A program made the translations under genes and the position numbers. Positions 43,754 through 52,775 of a stretch of 64,000 nt of DNA are shown one piece after another; within the stretch, counting starts at the first letter, position 1, and each line of letters begins with the position of its first letter. Under the pieces are notes generated by a model. The model was not told the DNA's origin. It saw only the letters and a list, made by a program, of their open reading frames with translations, and did not search any database. The DNA is from Streptomyces sp. NBC_01431 (lineage in GTDB: Bacteria > Actinomycetota > Actinomycetes > Streptomycetales > Streptomycetaceae): assembly GCF_036231355.1 (NCBI RefSeq), contig NZ_CP109496.1, positions 558,001-622,000 on the forward strand. The letters run 5' to 3'.

Positions 43754-44176
43754 ATGAGCATGCTTTTTCTGGGGGGGGCAGTCCTAGTCCTTCTGGCCAC
43801 AGCCGGTACCGGATGCGGGTGGCTGACCTGGCGTCTGGCCAGCCGGCTGCGTTCGGTGTTCGGCGGCATAGCGGTGGAGGGGCGCTGCGTGCGCCGCTAC
43901 TCGACCGAAAGCAGCGACGGCGACACCATGTGGCACCACGTGCACGGTTTCACCACCCTCGATGGGCAGTATCTGGAGTTCGAGGAGGACGTCATGCTGC
44001 TTGCCGAGGGAGAGAAGCTGACAGTGCGCTACCGGCCGGAGAACCCCGTGCGCTCCGCGACGGTCATGGGGCCGGGTGGGGCCGTGGTCCCCCTGTTCGG
44101 CCAGGCATTCGCGATTCTGACCACCGGTTTCAGCCTGCTCGGCCTGCTCTTCCTGTGGTTGAGCCTGGTTCAGTAG
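43754..44176 (+). CDS. DUF3592-like membrane protein
   Basis: A 140-residue protein with an N-terminal membrane helix (MLFLGGAVLVLLATAGTGCG) and a C-terminal one (FAILTTGFSLLGLLFLWLSL). Between them is a beta-rich soluble segment (MWHHVHGFTTLDGQYLEFEE, EGEKLTVRYRPENPVRSATV). This is the DUF3592 layout; its function is unknown. Two in-frame ATGs (43754 and 43760) are possible starts. It stands alone. Confidence 0.8.
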   Translation: MSMLFLGGAVLVLLATAGTGCGWLTWRLASRLRSVFGGIAVEGRCVRRYSTESSDGDTMWHHVHGFTTLDGQYLEFEEDVMLLAEGEKLTVRYRPENPVRSATVMGPGGAVVPLFGQAFAILTTGFSLLGLLFLWLSLVQ

Positions 44177-44224
44177 GCGAGGCTCGTCCATCCCCTCCAG
44201 GTTTTGATGAGACCGGGCGCCGTC

Positions 44225-44536
44225 TCATGGGTTCAGGCGGCGGAACACTTCCCCGCTGTACGGGGCCTCGCCCTCAGTGCGCCGCAGGAAGCCGCGTGCC
44301 GGTTCGGCGGCCATGCCGCGCTCGGTGTACTGCCCGGCGAGGCCCATGGCCCAGGGGGTGAGCGAAGCCGGGTCAGGGCCACGCCTCAGGGCGTCGAAGA
44401 TCTCCTCCGCCAGCCAGGCCGCCAGTCGCGTGGGTCAGAGCGCTTCGAAGCCTTCGCCGCCGTCGAGGCCGAGCAACTCGCACTCGCGCTCCGCCTCCGC
44501 CATCCGCTCCCGGGTGACCCGGTCCGCTCTGGGCAT
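44225..44536 (-). pseudogene. Hypothetical gene with in-frame TGA
   Basis: The minus strand from ATG 44536 (AAGGGAG just upstream) reads MPRADRVTRERMAEAERE to GGEGFEAL, then TGA (44435-44437). It continues in the same frame as LAAWLAEEIFDALRRGPDP and GFLRRTEGEAPYSGEVFRRL to a second stop at 44225. The whole 104-codon frame has coding-like codon use, so this looks like one helical protein with a nonsense mutation. The family is not recognised. It lies just downstream of another small hypothetical gene on the same strand. Confidence 0.35.
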
Positions 44537-44561
44537 CAACTCCCTTACAACCAGCCGGACT

Positions 44562-44891
44562 TCAAGTCAGTCGGGGCGGCGTTCGCCGTCCGCGTCCAGG
44601 GGCGTCCCATCGGATCGACCGCTCGGCCGGAGCCGCGAGCCCCGCCCGCCCGGCCTGTACGCACAGTTGCCCCAGCAGTCGGTGCGCCTCGGCGGAGCGC
44701 TCCTGGCGGCGCCACTGAGCCGCGAAGCGATCGGCCCGCTCGGCGGTGAGCTGTGGCGCGGGCCCGCGGCCTGAGCGGTGGTTCTCATACGCTTCGAAGA
44801 GATCCCAGAGCGACTCGGTCCAGCCGCAGCTGACGGGCGGCGCCTCGGCGAGCACCGCCGCGAGCGCGTCCAGTACCCCCGGCTCTCTCAT
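44562..44891 (-). CDS. Hypothetical protein
   Basis: A 109-residue protein of unknown family with an acidic, helical N-terminal half (MREPGVLDALAAVLAEAP, TESLWDLFEAYENHRSG) and an Arg-rich C-terminus (AERADRFAAQWRRQERSAEA). The last ~25 residues lose coding character, and an alternative frame (44567) offers a different tail, so the 3' end may be frameshifted. It lies directly upstream of the interrupted gene at 44225 and may have been part of the same gene. Confidence 0.4.
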   Translation of the reverse strand: MREPGVLDALAAVLAEAPPVSCGWTESLWDLFEAYENHRSGRGPAPQLTAERADRFAAQWRRQERSAEAHRLLGQLCVQAGRAGLAAPAERSIRWDAPGRGRRTPPRLT

Positions 44892-45020
44892 CGTTGATCC
44901 CCCAGCATCCGCCCGTTCGGCGCCTGAAAAGCGTGCACTGGAAGGGTACGTGGACGCCGCGGGCCACCTGCTGGATCCCCCCGGCTTGGAGATGTTGATC
45001 AGAAGGCGCTACGCTGGTTT

Positions 45021-45039
45021 TGGTTGCCTTTAGCAACCA
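45021..45039 (+). promoter_or_regulatory. Palindromic operator candidate upstream of acyl-CoA ligase
   Basis: TGGTTGC-CTTTA-GCAACCA (45021-45039) is a perfect seven-base inverted repeat with a five-base spacer. It is in an AT-rich patch 60 bases before the ligase start. A TetR- or MarR-type repressor is the likely ligand; no such gene is adjacent. Confidence 0.6.
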
Positions 45040-45099
45040 TATGCAGAGCTACACCACCGGAGTGCGTGACCAACGCGCCACCCCCAGGAGGAATCTGAC

Positions 45100-46644
45100 A
45101 TGGCATCAGACAACCAGGCTTTTCGCACGTACGTAGTGGAAGTGCTCGACGCGCTGGAGGGCGACCCGGGGCGCGAAATCCTCGTACACCAGGAACGGCG
45201 GGTCACCGCAGGCGAGTTCCGGGATCTCGTCCACCGGGTGGCGCGGGCGCTGTGCGCTCAGGGCATCGACCGGGGGCAGACCGTCACCCTGCTGTGCGGC
45301 AACCTGCCGGAGACGATCGCCGTGCGCTATGCGGCCCATCTGATCGGCTGCCGGGTCAACCACCTTTACAACAAGCTCTCGGCCGAGTCACAGGCCGCCA
45401 TCGTCCGCGATGTCGAGACGCGCGCGCTGATCGTCGATCCCCGATACCTGGAACGTGCTGTCGAGGTAACCGAGTTGGCCCCGGTTCCCGATGTCCTCGT
45501 GCTCGGCCCCGCGAAGGTGGGCACGGACCTGCTGGAGCTGGCGGCCGGGCAGCCCGCCGAGCCGCTGCCGAGCCGGGCGCGGCCGGAGGACATGTGCACC
45601 ATCCGCCACACGGGCGGCACCACCGGTCACCCCAAGGGCATCTGCACCACTCACGAGCAGGTGCAGGCGTTCCGCGGAGCGACGACGGAATCCGAGGAGC
45701 AGGCGCCCCGCCTGCTGGTGTGCACCACCCTCGCACACGCCGCCGGAATGATCGCCGACGGTGTGCTCCGCGCCGGCGGCTGCGTCGTCCTGCTGGAGGA
45801 CTTCGACCCCGCCGCCGTTTTCGATGCCATTGAGCGCGAGCGCATCAGCCACCTCTTCCTGTTGCCGCCGCTGCTGTACCAGCTGATGGATCACCCCGAC
45901 TCGGACGTGCGCGACACCTCCACGCTGCGCAGCATCGCGTATGGGGGCTGCCAGTCCTCGCCGGCCCGCATAGCCGATGCCGTACGCCGCTTCGGCCCGG
46001 TACTTGTCCAGTTCTACGGTCAGAACGAGGCGGGCGGCATCAGCCTGCTCACCGCCGCGGATCACGACCTGCGGCGCCCGGACCGGCTGCGTTCCGCGGG
46101 CAAGGTGCTGCCCCAGGTGGAGGTGGCGATCCGTGACGGGTCCGGCCGCGACCTGCCGACGGGTGAACACGGCGAGATCTGCGTACGTTCCGCCATGCTC
46201 ATGAAGGAATACTGGAAGCAGCCCGAGCTGACCGCCGAGGTGCTGCGGGACGGCTGGCTGCACACCGGTGACATCGGATTCCTCGACGGCGATGGCTACT
46301 TGACCGTCGTCGACCGGCTCAAGGACATGATCGTCGTGGTCGGCGGCCACGTGTACACCACCGAGCTGGAGGACCTGCTCAACTCCCATCCGCAGGTCCT
46401 GCAAAGCGCCGTCTTCGGGGTCCGTGACGCCGACAACATGGAGCAGGTGCACGCGGCCGTGGTCCCCGTGCCCGGCAGCGGGATCGACGGGCAGCAGCTG
46501 CGCGACCTGGTGCGCGAGGAGCGCGGCGCGATGTACGAGCCCGCCGACATCACGTTCGTCGACGCGCTGCCGCTGACCGGCGTCGGCAAGCCGGACAAGA
46601 AGCGGCTGCGGCAGCGTGCCGAGCGGGCATTCGGCGCGGCCTGA
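45100..46644 (+). CDS. AMP-binding acyl-CoA synthetase/ligase
   Basis: A 514-residue adenylate-forming enzyme that activates a carboxylic acid as acyl-AMP and then acyl-CoA. The core motifs are in order: A3 HTGGTTGHPKG (170-180), A5 VQFYGQNEAGG, A7 GWLHTGDIG, A8 DRLKDMIVVVGGHVY, and the catalytic lysine in A10 LTGVGKPDKKRL. The chain matches fatty-acid or aryl-CoA ligase length. The start ATG follows an AGGAGG site. It stands alone, under a palindromic operator candidate. The substrate is unknown. Confidence 0.93.
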   Translation: MASDNQAFRTYVVEVLDALEGDPGREILVHQERRVTAGEFRDLVHRVARALCAQGIDRGQTVTLLCGNLPETIAVRYAAHLIGCRVNHLYNKLSAESQAAIVRDVETRALIVDPRYLERAVEVTELAPVPDVLVLGPAKVGTDLLELAAGQPAEPLPSRARPEDMCTIRHTGGTTGHPKGICTTHEQVQAFRGATTESEEQAPRLLVCTTLAHAAGMIADGVLRAGGCVVLLEDFDPAAVFDAIERERISHLFLLPPLLYQLMDHPDSDVRDTSTLRSIAYGGCQSSPARIADAVRRFGPVLVQFYGQNEAGGISLLTAADHDLRRPDRLRSAGKVLPQVEVAIRDGSGRDLPTGEHGEICVRSAMLMKEYWKQPELTAEVLRDGWLHTGDIGFLDGDGYLTVVDRLKDMIVVVGGHVYTTELEDLLNSHPQVLQSAVFGVRDADNMEQVHAAVVPVPGSGIDGQQLRDLVREERGAMYEPADITFVDALPLTGVGKPDKKRLRQRAERAFGAA

Positions 46645-46900
46645 CCCCGCGAGGCGGCGACCGGGTTCCGGAGTGTCCGGTTCACGTCACCGAACAGCCA
46701 CGGCGACTGTGACGCCGACGGGAGCAACCCCAACCCGCCGCACCCCGTGTACACAGATGTGCGGTGGTGCTTGTACGTCCCACTGACCTCGGGGCCGGGC
46801 CGTCACCGCCGGCCAACGCAGCGAAACACGCGAACCCGCTGAGCACCGCGAGACAGCGAAGCCTGCTCGGCATTTCGAGACAGGGAAACGGGAGTCAAAC

Positions 46901-47632
46901 ATGGTTGTCCATCGGCACGTGGTTCCGCTCACTCTCGTCGCCGCCGCGGCGTCGCTGGCCCTGACCGCCTGTGGCGGCGGCAGCGGCTCGGACGGCGCAT
47001 CCGCCACGCCGTCCGGTACGAGCTCGGGTGCGCCGAGTGCGACCGGCACGGCCTCGGTCGGGCAGAACGGGGGCGCCAAGGGCGGCCCCTCGGCCGGGGC
47101 CAAGCCCGGCTCGTCCACGGGCACACCGGCGGGCGGCGGCAGGAACGCCTCCAATGACGCCTACGCCTACAAGCACCTGTGCGCCGCAAGTCAACTCACC
47201 GTCACGGCGAAGGAGTTGGACTCCGACCCGGACCAGTACGTCATCGCCGTGACCAACCGGGGCCAAGCGGCCTGCGGCATTTCCTCGTTCTACCCGCTCG
47301 TCGCCCTCAGCCCCAAGAACGCCGCCGACCGGTCCAAGAGCACCCACCCCCTGGTCCCCAGCGGCCTCGGCGGCGCCCCGGCCGCCCCCGTGTACGCGGG
47401 ACACACCGTCTACGCGGTCCTCGACACGGACCCGGATGGAGCGAAGGGCGGCAACGGCGGCATTGACGAGATCAGCGTCCTCGTGGACCAGCGGTTCCCG
47501 AACGCCGAAATCCACAGCTTCCCCATGGACGAAGGAGCCACCGTCACCAAGCACCCGAAACTCGGCCTCTACCGCGACACCATCCGCGACGCGGTCACCA
47601 GCATGCGCTCAGCAGACATCAACAGCAGTTGA
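46901..47632 (+). CDS. DUF4232 lipoprotein
   Basis: A 243-residue lipoprotein with a hydrophobic signal and lipobox (LALTAC, lipidated Cys24). A Gly/Ser/Thr/Ala-rich linker of ~60 residues reaches from the membrane. The DUF4232 domain follows (CAASQLTVTAKEL, YVIAVTNRGQAACGISSFYP, AVLDTDP, EIHSFPM). Such proteins are abundant on the streptomycete surface; their role is unknown. ATG at 46901. The preceding 256-bp gap has no gene. Confidence 0.85.
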   Translation: MVVHRHVVPLTLVAAAASLALTACGGGSGSDGASATPSGTSSGAPSATGTASVGQNGGAKGGPSAGAKPGSSTGTPAGGGRNASNDAYAYKHLCAASQLTVTAKELDSDPDQYVIAVTNRGQAACGISSFYPLVALSPKNAADRSKSTHPLVPSGLGGAPAAPVYAGHTVYAVLDTDPDGAKGGNGGIDEISVLVDQRFPNAEIHSFPMDEGATVTKHPKLGLYRDTIRDAVTSMRSADINSS

Positions 47633-47938
47633 CCGCCCGGTCGCAGGCCAGTGGTTCGGGCCCCTGACCCGCCGAACGGCGCACGAAACCGACAGCCCCC
47701 GCCGAGGAATCGCGGCACGGCGGCGCGCCCTCCCGTCGCGGTGTCGCCGCGCCTGGGTCACGGTGGCGAGCGGCACGCAAGCAGCGCAGCACACCCACGG
47801 CCGGTCCGCCGCCTCACGTGTTGTTCGCCACGCTTGCGCGCTCTCCGGGCGCGCAACGGGCGCCGACGTCCGGCCATTTCCGGACGTACCGCCGGCAGCG
47901 GTTGCGTACGAGTGGATCATGTGTGGTGGGATGAGGCG
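47633..47938. other. Intergenic region before DUF2993 gene
   Basis: The 306-bp region has an open frame continuous with the downstream gene but without family character. An in-frame GTG ~36 bases before the chosen ATG could be an alternative start. Nothing else was recognised. Confidence 0.4.
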
Positions 47939-49261
47939 ATGCGAACCCCCACACGCATGCAGCCCCCTTACCGCAACCCGTACGACGAACTGGCGGCCCT
48001 GGCCGACCCCGAGCCCGACCCCTACCCGGCCGACGACGCCCCCTGGACCGGCCCCGGCTCCGTACCTCAGGAGATACCGGGCGCAGTACCGCCGGGGCCA
48101 CCGGTCTCCCCCGGCCTGGGTCCCGCCGACCCCCACATCGGCCCCGCGGACGCCGAGCTCGACGACGACTTCTTCTCGGCCCCGCCCGACCGCCGGCGGG
48201 TGGCACGCGGTCGCCGGGCCGGACGCCGACGCCGCAGGAGCCCGTTCGCCGCCCTGCCCCTCCTCGCCAAGCTGCTGTTCACCCTGGTCGTGGGCGCGGG
48301 GTTTCTCATCCTCGCGGACCGGTGCGCGGTGATGTACGCGGAGAAGAAGGCGCAGCAGGCGCTCCAGGACGACCTCCACCTGGCGGCCGCGCCGCAGGTG
48401 GACATCCACGGCTTCCCCTTCCTCACCCAGATCCTGGACAAGCGCCTTCAGCGCGTGGACGTCACCGTGCCGCACGTGCCCGCGGACCGCGTGTCGCTGG
48501 CGAAAGTGCAGGCCAGCGCGCACGACATCAAGTTGACGGGCAACCTGCCGAGCGACATACGAAGCGCGGTCATCGGCAATCTGGACGGCGAGATCACGCT
48601 CTCCTTCGACGACATGAACCGTGAACTCGCCGCCTCCCAGATCAAGTTCAGCCGCCGAAGCGACAACACGGTCGGCGCGGACGGCAAGCTGACCATCGCG
48701 GGTCAGGAACTGCGCGTCAGCGCGGAGGCCCAGTTGCGGCTCGACGGTAGTCGCGGCCTGTCCACGGACATCGACGGGATGAGCCTCGACATGCCAGGTA
48801 TCGCCACCTACCGGCCGGGCAGGGACAGGGGCCTGACGCTGCACCGCGAGACCGCCGAACTCATCAGCCGGGACTCGGCACGGATGAAGGCGCTGCTCTC
48901 GGTACCGGCCGTGGTGAAGCGGCTCGGAGTGCCGGACAAGGACGTCGAGTTGGCGCTGCGCAGCGACGAGAAGCTCCACCAGCTCGTGGGCACCCCCCGA
49001 TTCGTCGAGCAGCTCATGCGCGTGAACCTCGTGGACGTCGTGGCGGACCACCCCTGGTTGTTGTCGAAGATCGGCATCGATCCGAAGCTGATCACCGGCC
49101 TGCTGGCCATGCGCCCCCCGGAGCTGTCCGACCGCCTGTCCTTCTCGTTCACGCTGCCCAAGGAAGCACAGGACCTGCGACTTCGCGGGGTACGCGTGGA
49201 GAAGAACGGCGTCGTGGCGACCGTCTCCGGGACGGAACTCGCGGTGGGCAAGGGCCACTAG
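47939..49261 (+). CDS. DUF2993 membrane-anchored protein
   Basis: A 440-residue protein. The ~150-residue cytoplasmic N-terminus is Pro/Asp-rich and ends in an Arg cluster (VARGRRAGRRRRRS), followed by one membrane helix (LLAKLLFTLVVGAGFLILA). The extracytoplasmic DUF2993 (LmeA-like) domain runs from VDIHGFPFLTQILDKRLQRV to LRGVRVEKNGVVATVSGTEL. In mycobacteria LmeA-type proteins bind phospholipid and influence mannan elongation, so a lipid-binding envelope role is plausible here. ATG at 47939; translation could begin a little earlier. Confidence 0.88.
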   Translation: MRTPTRMQPPYRNPYDELAALADPEPDPYPADDAPWTGPGSVPQEIPGAVPPGPPVSPGLGPADPHIGPADAELDDDFFSAPPDRRRVARGRRAGRRRRRSPFAALPLLAKLLFTLVVGAGFLILADRCAVMYAEKKAQQALQDDLHLAAAPQVDIHGFPFLTQILDKRLQRVDVTVPHVPADRVSLAKVQASAHDIKLTGNLPSDIRSAVIGNLDGEITLSFDDMNRELAASQIKFSRRSDNTVGADGKLTIAGQELRVSAEAQLRLDGSRGLSTDIDGMSLDMPGIATYRPGRDRGLTLHRETAELISRDSARMKALLSVPAVVKRLGVPDKDVELALRSDEKLHQLVGTPRFVEQLMRVNLVDVVADHPWLLSKIGIDPKLITGLLAMRPPELSDRLSFSFTLPKEAQDLRLRGVRVEKNGVVATVSGTELAVGKGH

Positions 49262-49563
49262 GGCCCGGTCAGGCGGGTGGTGGGACCGACAGCGCGGGGG
49301 CGTCGGCGAGCACTACTCATGGCTGGAGAGCCACCCCCTGCCCTGCGGCGGCCTCGCCCGGGTCACGACCCCGCCTCAACCTGGCCTGAAATCACGGGAG
49401 TTGGCCGCCGCGAGACCCGGGGCAGGTCACCGTACGCCCGCGGGAGTACGCCCAGGGCCTTCCTGTATGGGACGCGCGGCACGAGCCGCTCTGTGAGGTT
49501 TGGGGCACCGGGGTCGGGCTTCCCGCTCCGGCGTCATCACTCACCTCAGAAGGGGCCGCCTCC
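49262..49563. other. Intergenic region, 302 bp
   Basis: No gene recognised. The last 25 bases carry an AGAAGGGG ribosome site for the membrane protein at 49564. Confidence 0.4.
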
Positions 49564-50358
49564 ATGACCACCGCCACGCTCACCGGTAGCACAGCGCAGC
49601 GCCGGAACCCCGGCGCTCTGAGCGGCCTGCTGTACGTCCTGTTCTTCGTGGCCAGTCTTGTCGTCGCCGGCGTACTGGGCTCGTCCTCCGTAGTAACGCC
49701 GTACTCCAGCGACGCCGCTGTGCAGGCGTATCGGCTGGAGGACCCTGCCACCCTGGAGAACCTGTTCCGCGTTCTGGGTCTTCTCCAGGGGCTGTCCGCC
49801 CTCTCGCTGCTGGCCTTCGTCCCCTGGCTGACCGGGTTCGTTCGGAGGTACGGGAGCGAGGCCCGAGCGGGTGTGGTCCGCGCGCTGGCCACTGTCGCCG
49901 GAGCGCTGCTCATGCTCTCCGCGAGCACCAGTTGGGTACTGGCCCAGATCGGCTCCAAGGCGGAGCTGTCCACCTACCGGGCCGTCTCTGACCTGTCCTT
50001 CATCACCGGTGCGGGCCCGGCCATCGCCACCCTCGGCGCGGCCGTCCTCCTGGTCGCGACGACGGGACGCACCAGTCGTGCCATGCCCGCGTGGGTCGCG
50101 TACAGCGGCATGGTGATCGGCGCGGCCGGCATGCTGTCGATGAGTTCCCTGGTCGCCCAAGGCGGCTCAGTGTTCATCCCCATCGGTCGCTTCCTCGGCT
50201 TCATCTGGTTCATCGCGGTCAGCGTGTTGCTGTGGCGGCGCGGTGAGCTGAAGGAACCGCTGGAAGGTGTCCACGTCGCCTCCGGTCATGGGGGCACCGT
50301 GGGCGAAGCCGACCGCCTTGAGGTCCTGAGGGATGCGGGCCAGGCTGCCGGGGCGTAG
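49564..50358 (+). CDS. Six-TM membrane protein, DUF4386-like
   Basis: A 264-residue integral membrane protein with about six hydrophobic helices (YVLFFVASLVVAGVLG, LLQGLSALSLLAFVPWLTGF, GALLMLSASTSWVLA, AIATLGAAVLLVATT, YSGMVIGAAGMLSMSSLVA, FIWFIAVSVLLW). The pattern recalls DUF4386. Family-like sequence ends near LLWRRGELK (about residue 225). The last ~38 residues are antisense to the 3' end of the convergent metallo-beta-lactamase gene, giving a 192-base overlap. ATG at 49564. Confidence 0.78.
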   Translation: MTTATLTGSTAQRRNPGALSGLLYVLFFVASLVVAGVLGSSSVVTPYSSDAAVQAYRLEDPATLENLFRVLGLLQGLSALSLLAFVPWLTGFVRRYGSEARAGVVRALATVAGALLMLSASTSWVLAQIGSKAELSTYRAVSDLSFITGAGPAIATLGAAVLLVATTGRTSRAMPAWVAYSGMVIGAAGMLSMSSLVAQGGSVFIPIGRFLGFIWFIAVSVLLWRRGELKEPLEGVHVASGHGGTVGEADRLEVLRDAGQAAGA

Positions 50359-50922
50359 GTCGGGATCGGCGGCGAGCGCGGCGGGGCCGATGGCGAGTTT
50401 GCCGCGGTTGAAGGCCGCGTCCCCCATGAGGACTGTCCGGCTCGGTTCGTGCAGCAGCACGATGTGGCCGGGCGAGTGGCCGGGCGTATGGATGACGTGC
50501 AGGCCACCGCTGCCCTCCACTACCTCTCCGTCGCTGACCGTGCCGTCGGCGATGGTGGGGGTCCAGTGGAGTTTGGGCAGGTGGTCGATGAAACGGCCGA
50601 CGGCGCCGGAGCGGCCGTGGGCCGGGACGCGTCCGGCTTCGAGCCATGCGCGGTCGGCGTCGTGGATGAGGATGCGTGCGCCGGTGTGGCGGCGGAGTTC
50701 CGCGGCGCCTTGTACATGGTCGGGGTGGGCGTGGGTGAGGATGACGCGCCGGATGTCGGTGGGCTTGCGGCCCAGGTCGGCCACTGTGTGGAGAAGCAGG
50801 CCGGGAGACGTGGCCCAGCCGACGTCGACGAGGGTGAGGCCGTCGTCGCCTTCGACGAGGAAGGCGTTGTCGCGCTTGCTGGTGGCGATCCGGGTGACGC
50901 CGGAGCTGAGCTGACTGTGCAT
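50167..50922 (-). CDS. Metallo-beta-lactamase-fold hydrolase
   Basis: A 251-residue MBL-fold hydrolase, cytosolic by sequence. It has the zinc motif ILTHAHPDHVQGA, a further His in HTPGHSPGHIVLLHE, and Asp in TVLMGDAAFN; the set of metal ligands is complete. Family-like sequence ends around DTFQRFLQL. The last ~30 residues are acidic and antisense to the membrane protein gene. ATG at 50922. It is close upstream of, but separately transcribed from, the aconitase-type operon. Confidence 0.92.
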   Translation of the reverse strand: MHSQLSSGVTRIATSKRDNAFLVEGDDGLTLVDVGWATSPGLLLHTVADLGRKPTDIRRVILTHAHPDHVQGAAELRRHTGARILIHDADRAWLEAGRVPAHGRSGAVGRFIDHLPKLHWTPTIADGTVSDGEVVEGSGGLHVIHTPGHSPGHIVLLHEPSRTVLMGDAAFNRGKLAIGPAALAADPDLRPGSLARIPQDLKAVGFAHGAPMTGGDVDTFQRFLQLTAPPQQHADRDEPDEAEEATDGDEH

Positions 50923-51003
50923 CAGAATCCTTTGAGTTGAGAAGAGTTCGGTGTCGATCGCGGGAGGTGCCGGGGACGGTACGGGCGCCGTCCCCGGGCC
51001 GGA

Positions 51004-51522
51004 TCAGCGACCGTGTGCCGTCGGGGTGGGTACGTAGCCTTCGCGGGCGAGTCTGGGCAGGATGCCGCCGGCGGCGAGGATGTCCAGGACCAGGGGCGGC
51101 AGCGCTCCCCCGTTCAGGCGGGTTCCGGTCGCGGTGTTCTCGGCCCAGCCTTCGGCGAAGTCGAGACGTGCCGTATCGCCGTCGGTGAACGCCTTGGTGG
51201 CTCCGGGGGCGGTGAGGGCGGGCAGCCCGTGGTTGATGCAGTTGCGCAGGAACAGCGAGTTGAACTCTTCCGCGATCAGCGCGGCGATGCCCAGTTCGCG
51301 GAACAGCGCGGCGACGGGCCGGGACGAGCCGAGACCGAAGTTGCGGCCGGCCACGACGATGTCACCTGCCGTGACCTGGTCGGTCCAGCCTGGGCGCAGC
51401 TCGTAGAAGATGTGCTTCGCGGCTTCGGGCACGGGCATTTTCATGGCGAAGGCGGGGTACATGGCGTCGGTGGTGACGGAGTCGCCGACCACCCAGACGC
51501 GGCCGGTGATGAGGGTGTCCAT
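51004..51522 (-). CDS. Aconitase-family small subunit (LeuD-like)
   Basis: A 172-residue swivel-domain subunit of a two-subunit dehydratase/hydratase. It shows the family start [17 protein letters not shown] and the substrate-binding loop [18 protein letters not shown]. The C-terminal barrel is [19 protein letters not shown]. It pairs with the [4Fe-4S] large subunit immediately upstream; their stop and start share one base (TGATG), ensuring equal synthesis. The true substrate is probably not isopropylmalate, given the operon partners (PrpD- and PrpB-like enzymes). Confidence 0.92.
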   Translation of the reverse strand: MDTLITGRVWVVGDSVTTDAMYPAFAMKMPVPEAAKHIFYELRPGWTDQVTAGDIVVAGRNFGLGSSRPVAALFRELGIAALIAEEFNSLFLRNCINHGLPALTAPGATKAFTDGDTARLDFAEGWAENTATGTRLNGGALPPLVLDILAAGGILPRLAREGYVPTPTAHGR

Positions 51523-52775
51523 CAGGTGAGTTCCCCTCGTGGGTCGGTGACGTGGCCGGTGAGCGCGGAGGCGGCGACGGTGGCCGGGGAGGCCATGTAG
51601 ATCTCCGCGTCGGGGCTGCCCATGCGCCCGGGGAAGTTGCGGGTGGAGGAGGTCAGGCAGACCTCGCCGGGGGCGAGCAGGCCCATGTGGTAGCCGAAGC
51701 AGGCGCCGCAGGTCGAGTTGGTGACCACCGCGCCGGCATCGGCGAGGTCCTGGAGGTAGCCGGCGCGCATGGCGTCCCGGTAGACCTCCTGGGATGCCGG
51801 AGTGATCAGGAGCCGTACCCCTGGTGCGACAGTGCGGCCGCGCACGATGTCGGCGGCGGTCTTGAGGTCTTCGAGTTGTCCGTTGGCGCAGGATCCGATG
51901 AAGCACTGGTTCACCGGGCGCTTCTCGATCGCCGAGACGGGCAGGGAGTTGTGGCTGACCGTGCCGGGACGGGCCACGTACGGTTCGAGGGAGCTGAGGT
52001 CGACGGTGCGTACGGCGGCGTAGGTCGCGTCCGGGTCGGGGTCGGCCGCCGTATAGGAGCCCGGGGCGGTGCCGCGGGCTGCGAGGAAGTCGCGGGCGAG
52101 GTGGTCGATGGGAAAGGTGGAGAAGTCGGCGGAGATCTCGGCACCCTGGGTGGCGATGGTGCGCCGGTCGTTCATGGGGATCGAGGCGAGGCCTGGTCCG
52201 CCGTATTCGAGGTTGTGGTTGGTGGCATCGCCATAGGTGCCGGCGAGGTACAGGAAGATGTCCTTGCCCGAGACGGCGTTCGGCTTGGTGCCGGTGAATT
52301 CGTAGCGGATGGTGGGTGCGGCCTGGAACCAGGTCTTGCCGGTACACAAAATGGCGTACACCTCCGCCGGGCCGAGACCGCGGGCCGCTGTGTTGAAGGC
52401 GCCGCCCGCGCAGGTGTGGGAGTCGGTGCAGGCGAGGATTTCGCCGGGCCGGGCAAGGCCGTTCTCTGCGATGACCTGGTGGCAGATGCCGTGGCGGCCC
52501 ACGTCGTAGAACTTCTCTATGGCGAAGTCGCGGGCGAAGGCGCGGGCGTGGGTGCCGCCGATGGCGTCGTGCACGTTGGGGGCGGGCACGGCGTGGTCCA
52601 TGATGACAGCGACCCTCGCCGGGTCGTTGATCTTCAGGGGCTGGATCCAGTTGGTGGCGAACTGCAGGTCGATCATCACTGTCATGTCGACGTCGCAGAC
52701 CACTGTGTCTCCGGCTCCGACGCGATCCACGCCGGCTTTGCGGGCGAGGATCTTCTCCATCATCGTCATACCCAT
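51522..52775 (-). CDS. Aconitase-family large subunit (LeuC-like, [4Fe-4S])
   Basis: A 417-residue subunit of an isopropylmalate/dimethylmaleate-type (de)hydratase. The cluster cysteines are in [31 protein letters not shown] and [13 protein letters not shown]. The substrate-binding segments [11 protein letters not shown] and [19 protein letters not shown] are present. The N-terminus ([20 protein letters not shown]) overlaps the end of the lyase gene by 10 bases; the second or third Met are alternative starts. The chain length matches the bacterial heterodimeric class. It works with the small subunit to add or remove water from an alkyl-malate-like acid. Confidence 0.93.
   Translation of the reverse strand: MGMTMMEKILARKAGVDRVGAGDTVVCDVDMTVMIDLQFATNWIQPLKINDPARVAVIMDHAVPAPNVHDAIGGTHARAFARDFAIEKFYDVGRHGICHQVIAENGLARPGEILACTDSHTCAGGAFNTAARGLGPAEVYAILCTGKTWFQAAPTIRYEFTGTKPNAVSGKDIFLYLAGTYGDATNHNLEYGGPGLASIPMNDRRTIATQGAEISADFSTFPIDHLARDFLAARGTAPGSYTAADPDPDATYAAVRTVDLSSLEPYVARPGTVSHNSLPVSAIEKRPVNQCFIGSCANGQLEDLKTAADIVRGRTVAPGVRLLITPASQEVYRDAMRAGYLQDLADAGAVVTNSTCGACFGYHMGLLAPGEVCLTSSTRNFPGRMGSPDAEIYMASPATVAASALTGHVTDPRGELT

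Noticed and set aside
44204..44749. 181-codon plus-strand frame
   Set aside because: The minus strand has better coding character here and a ribosome site; the plus frame is antisense shadow.
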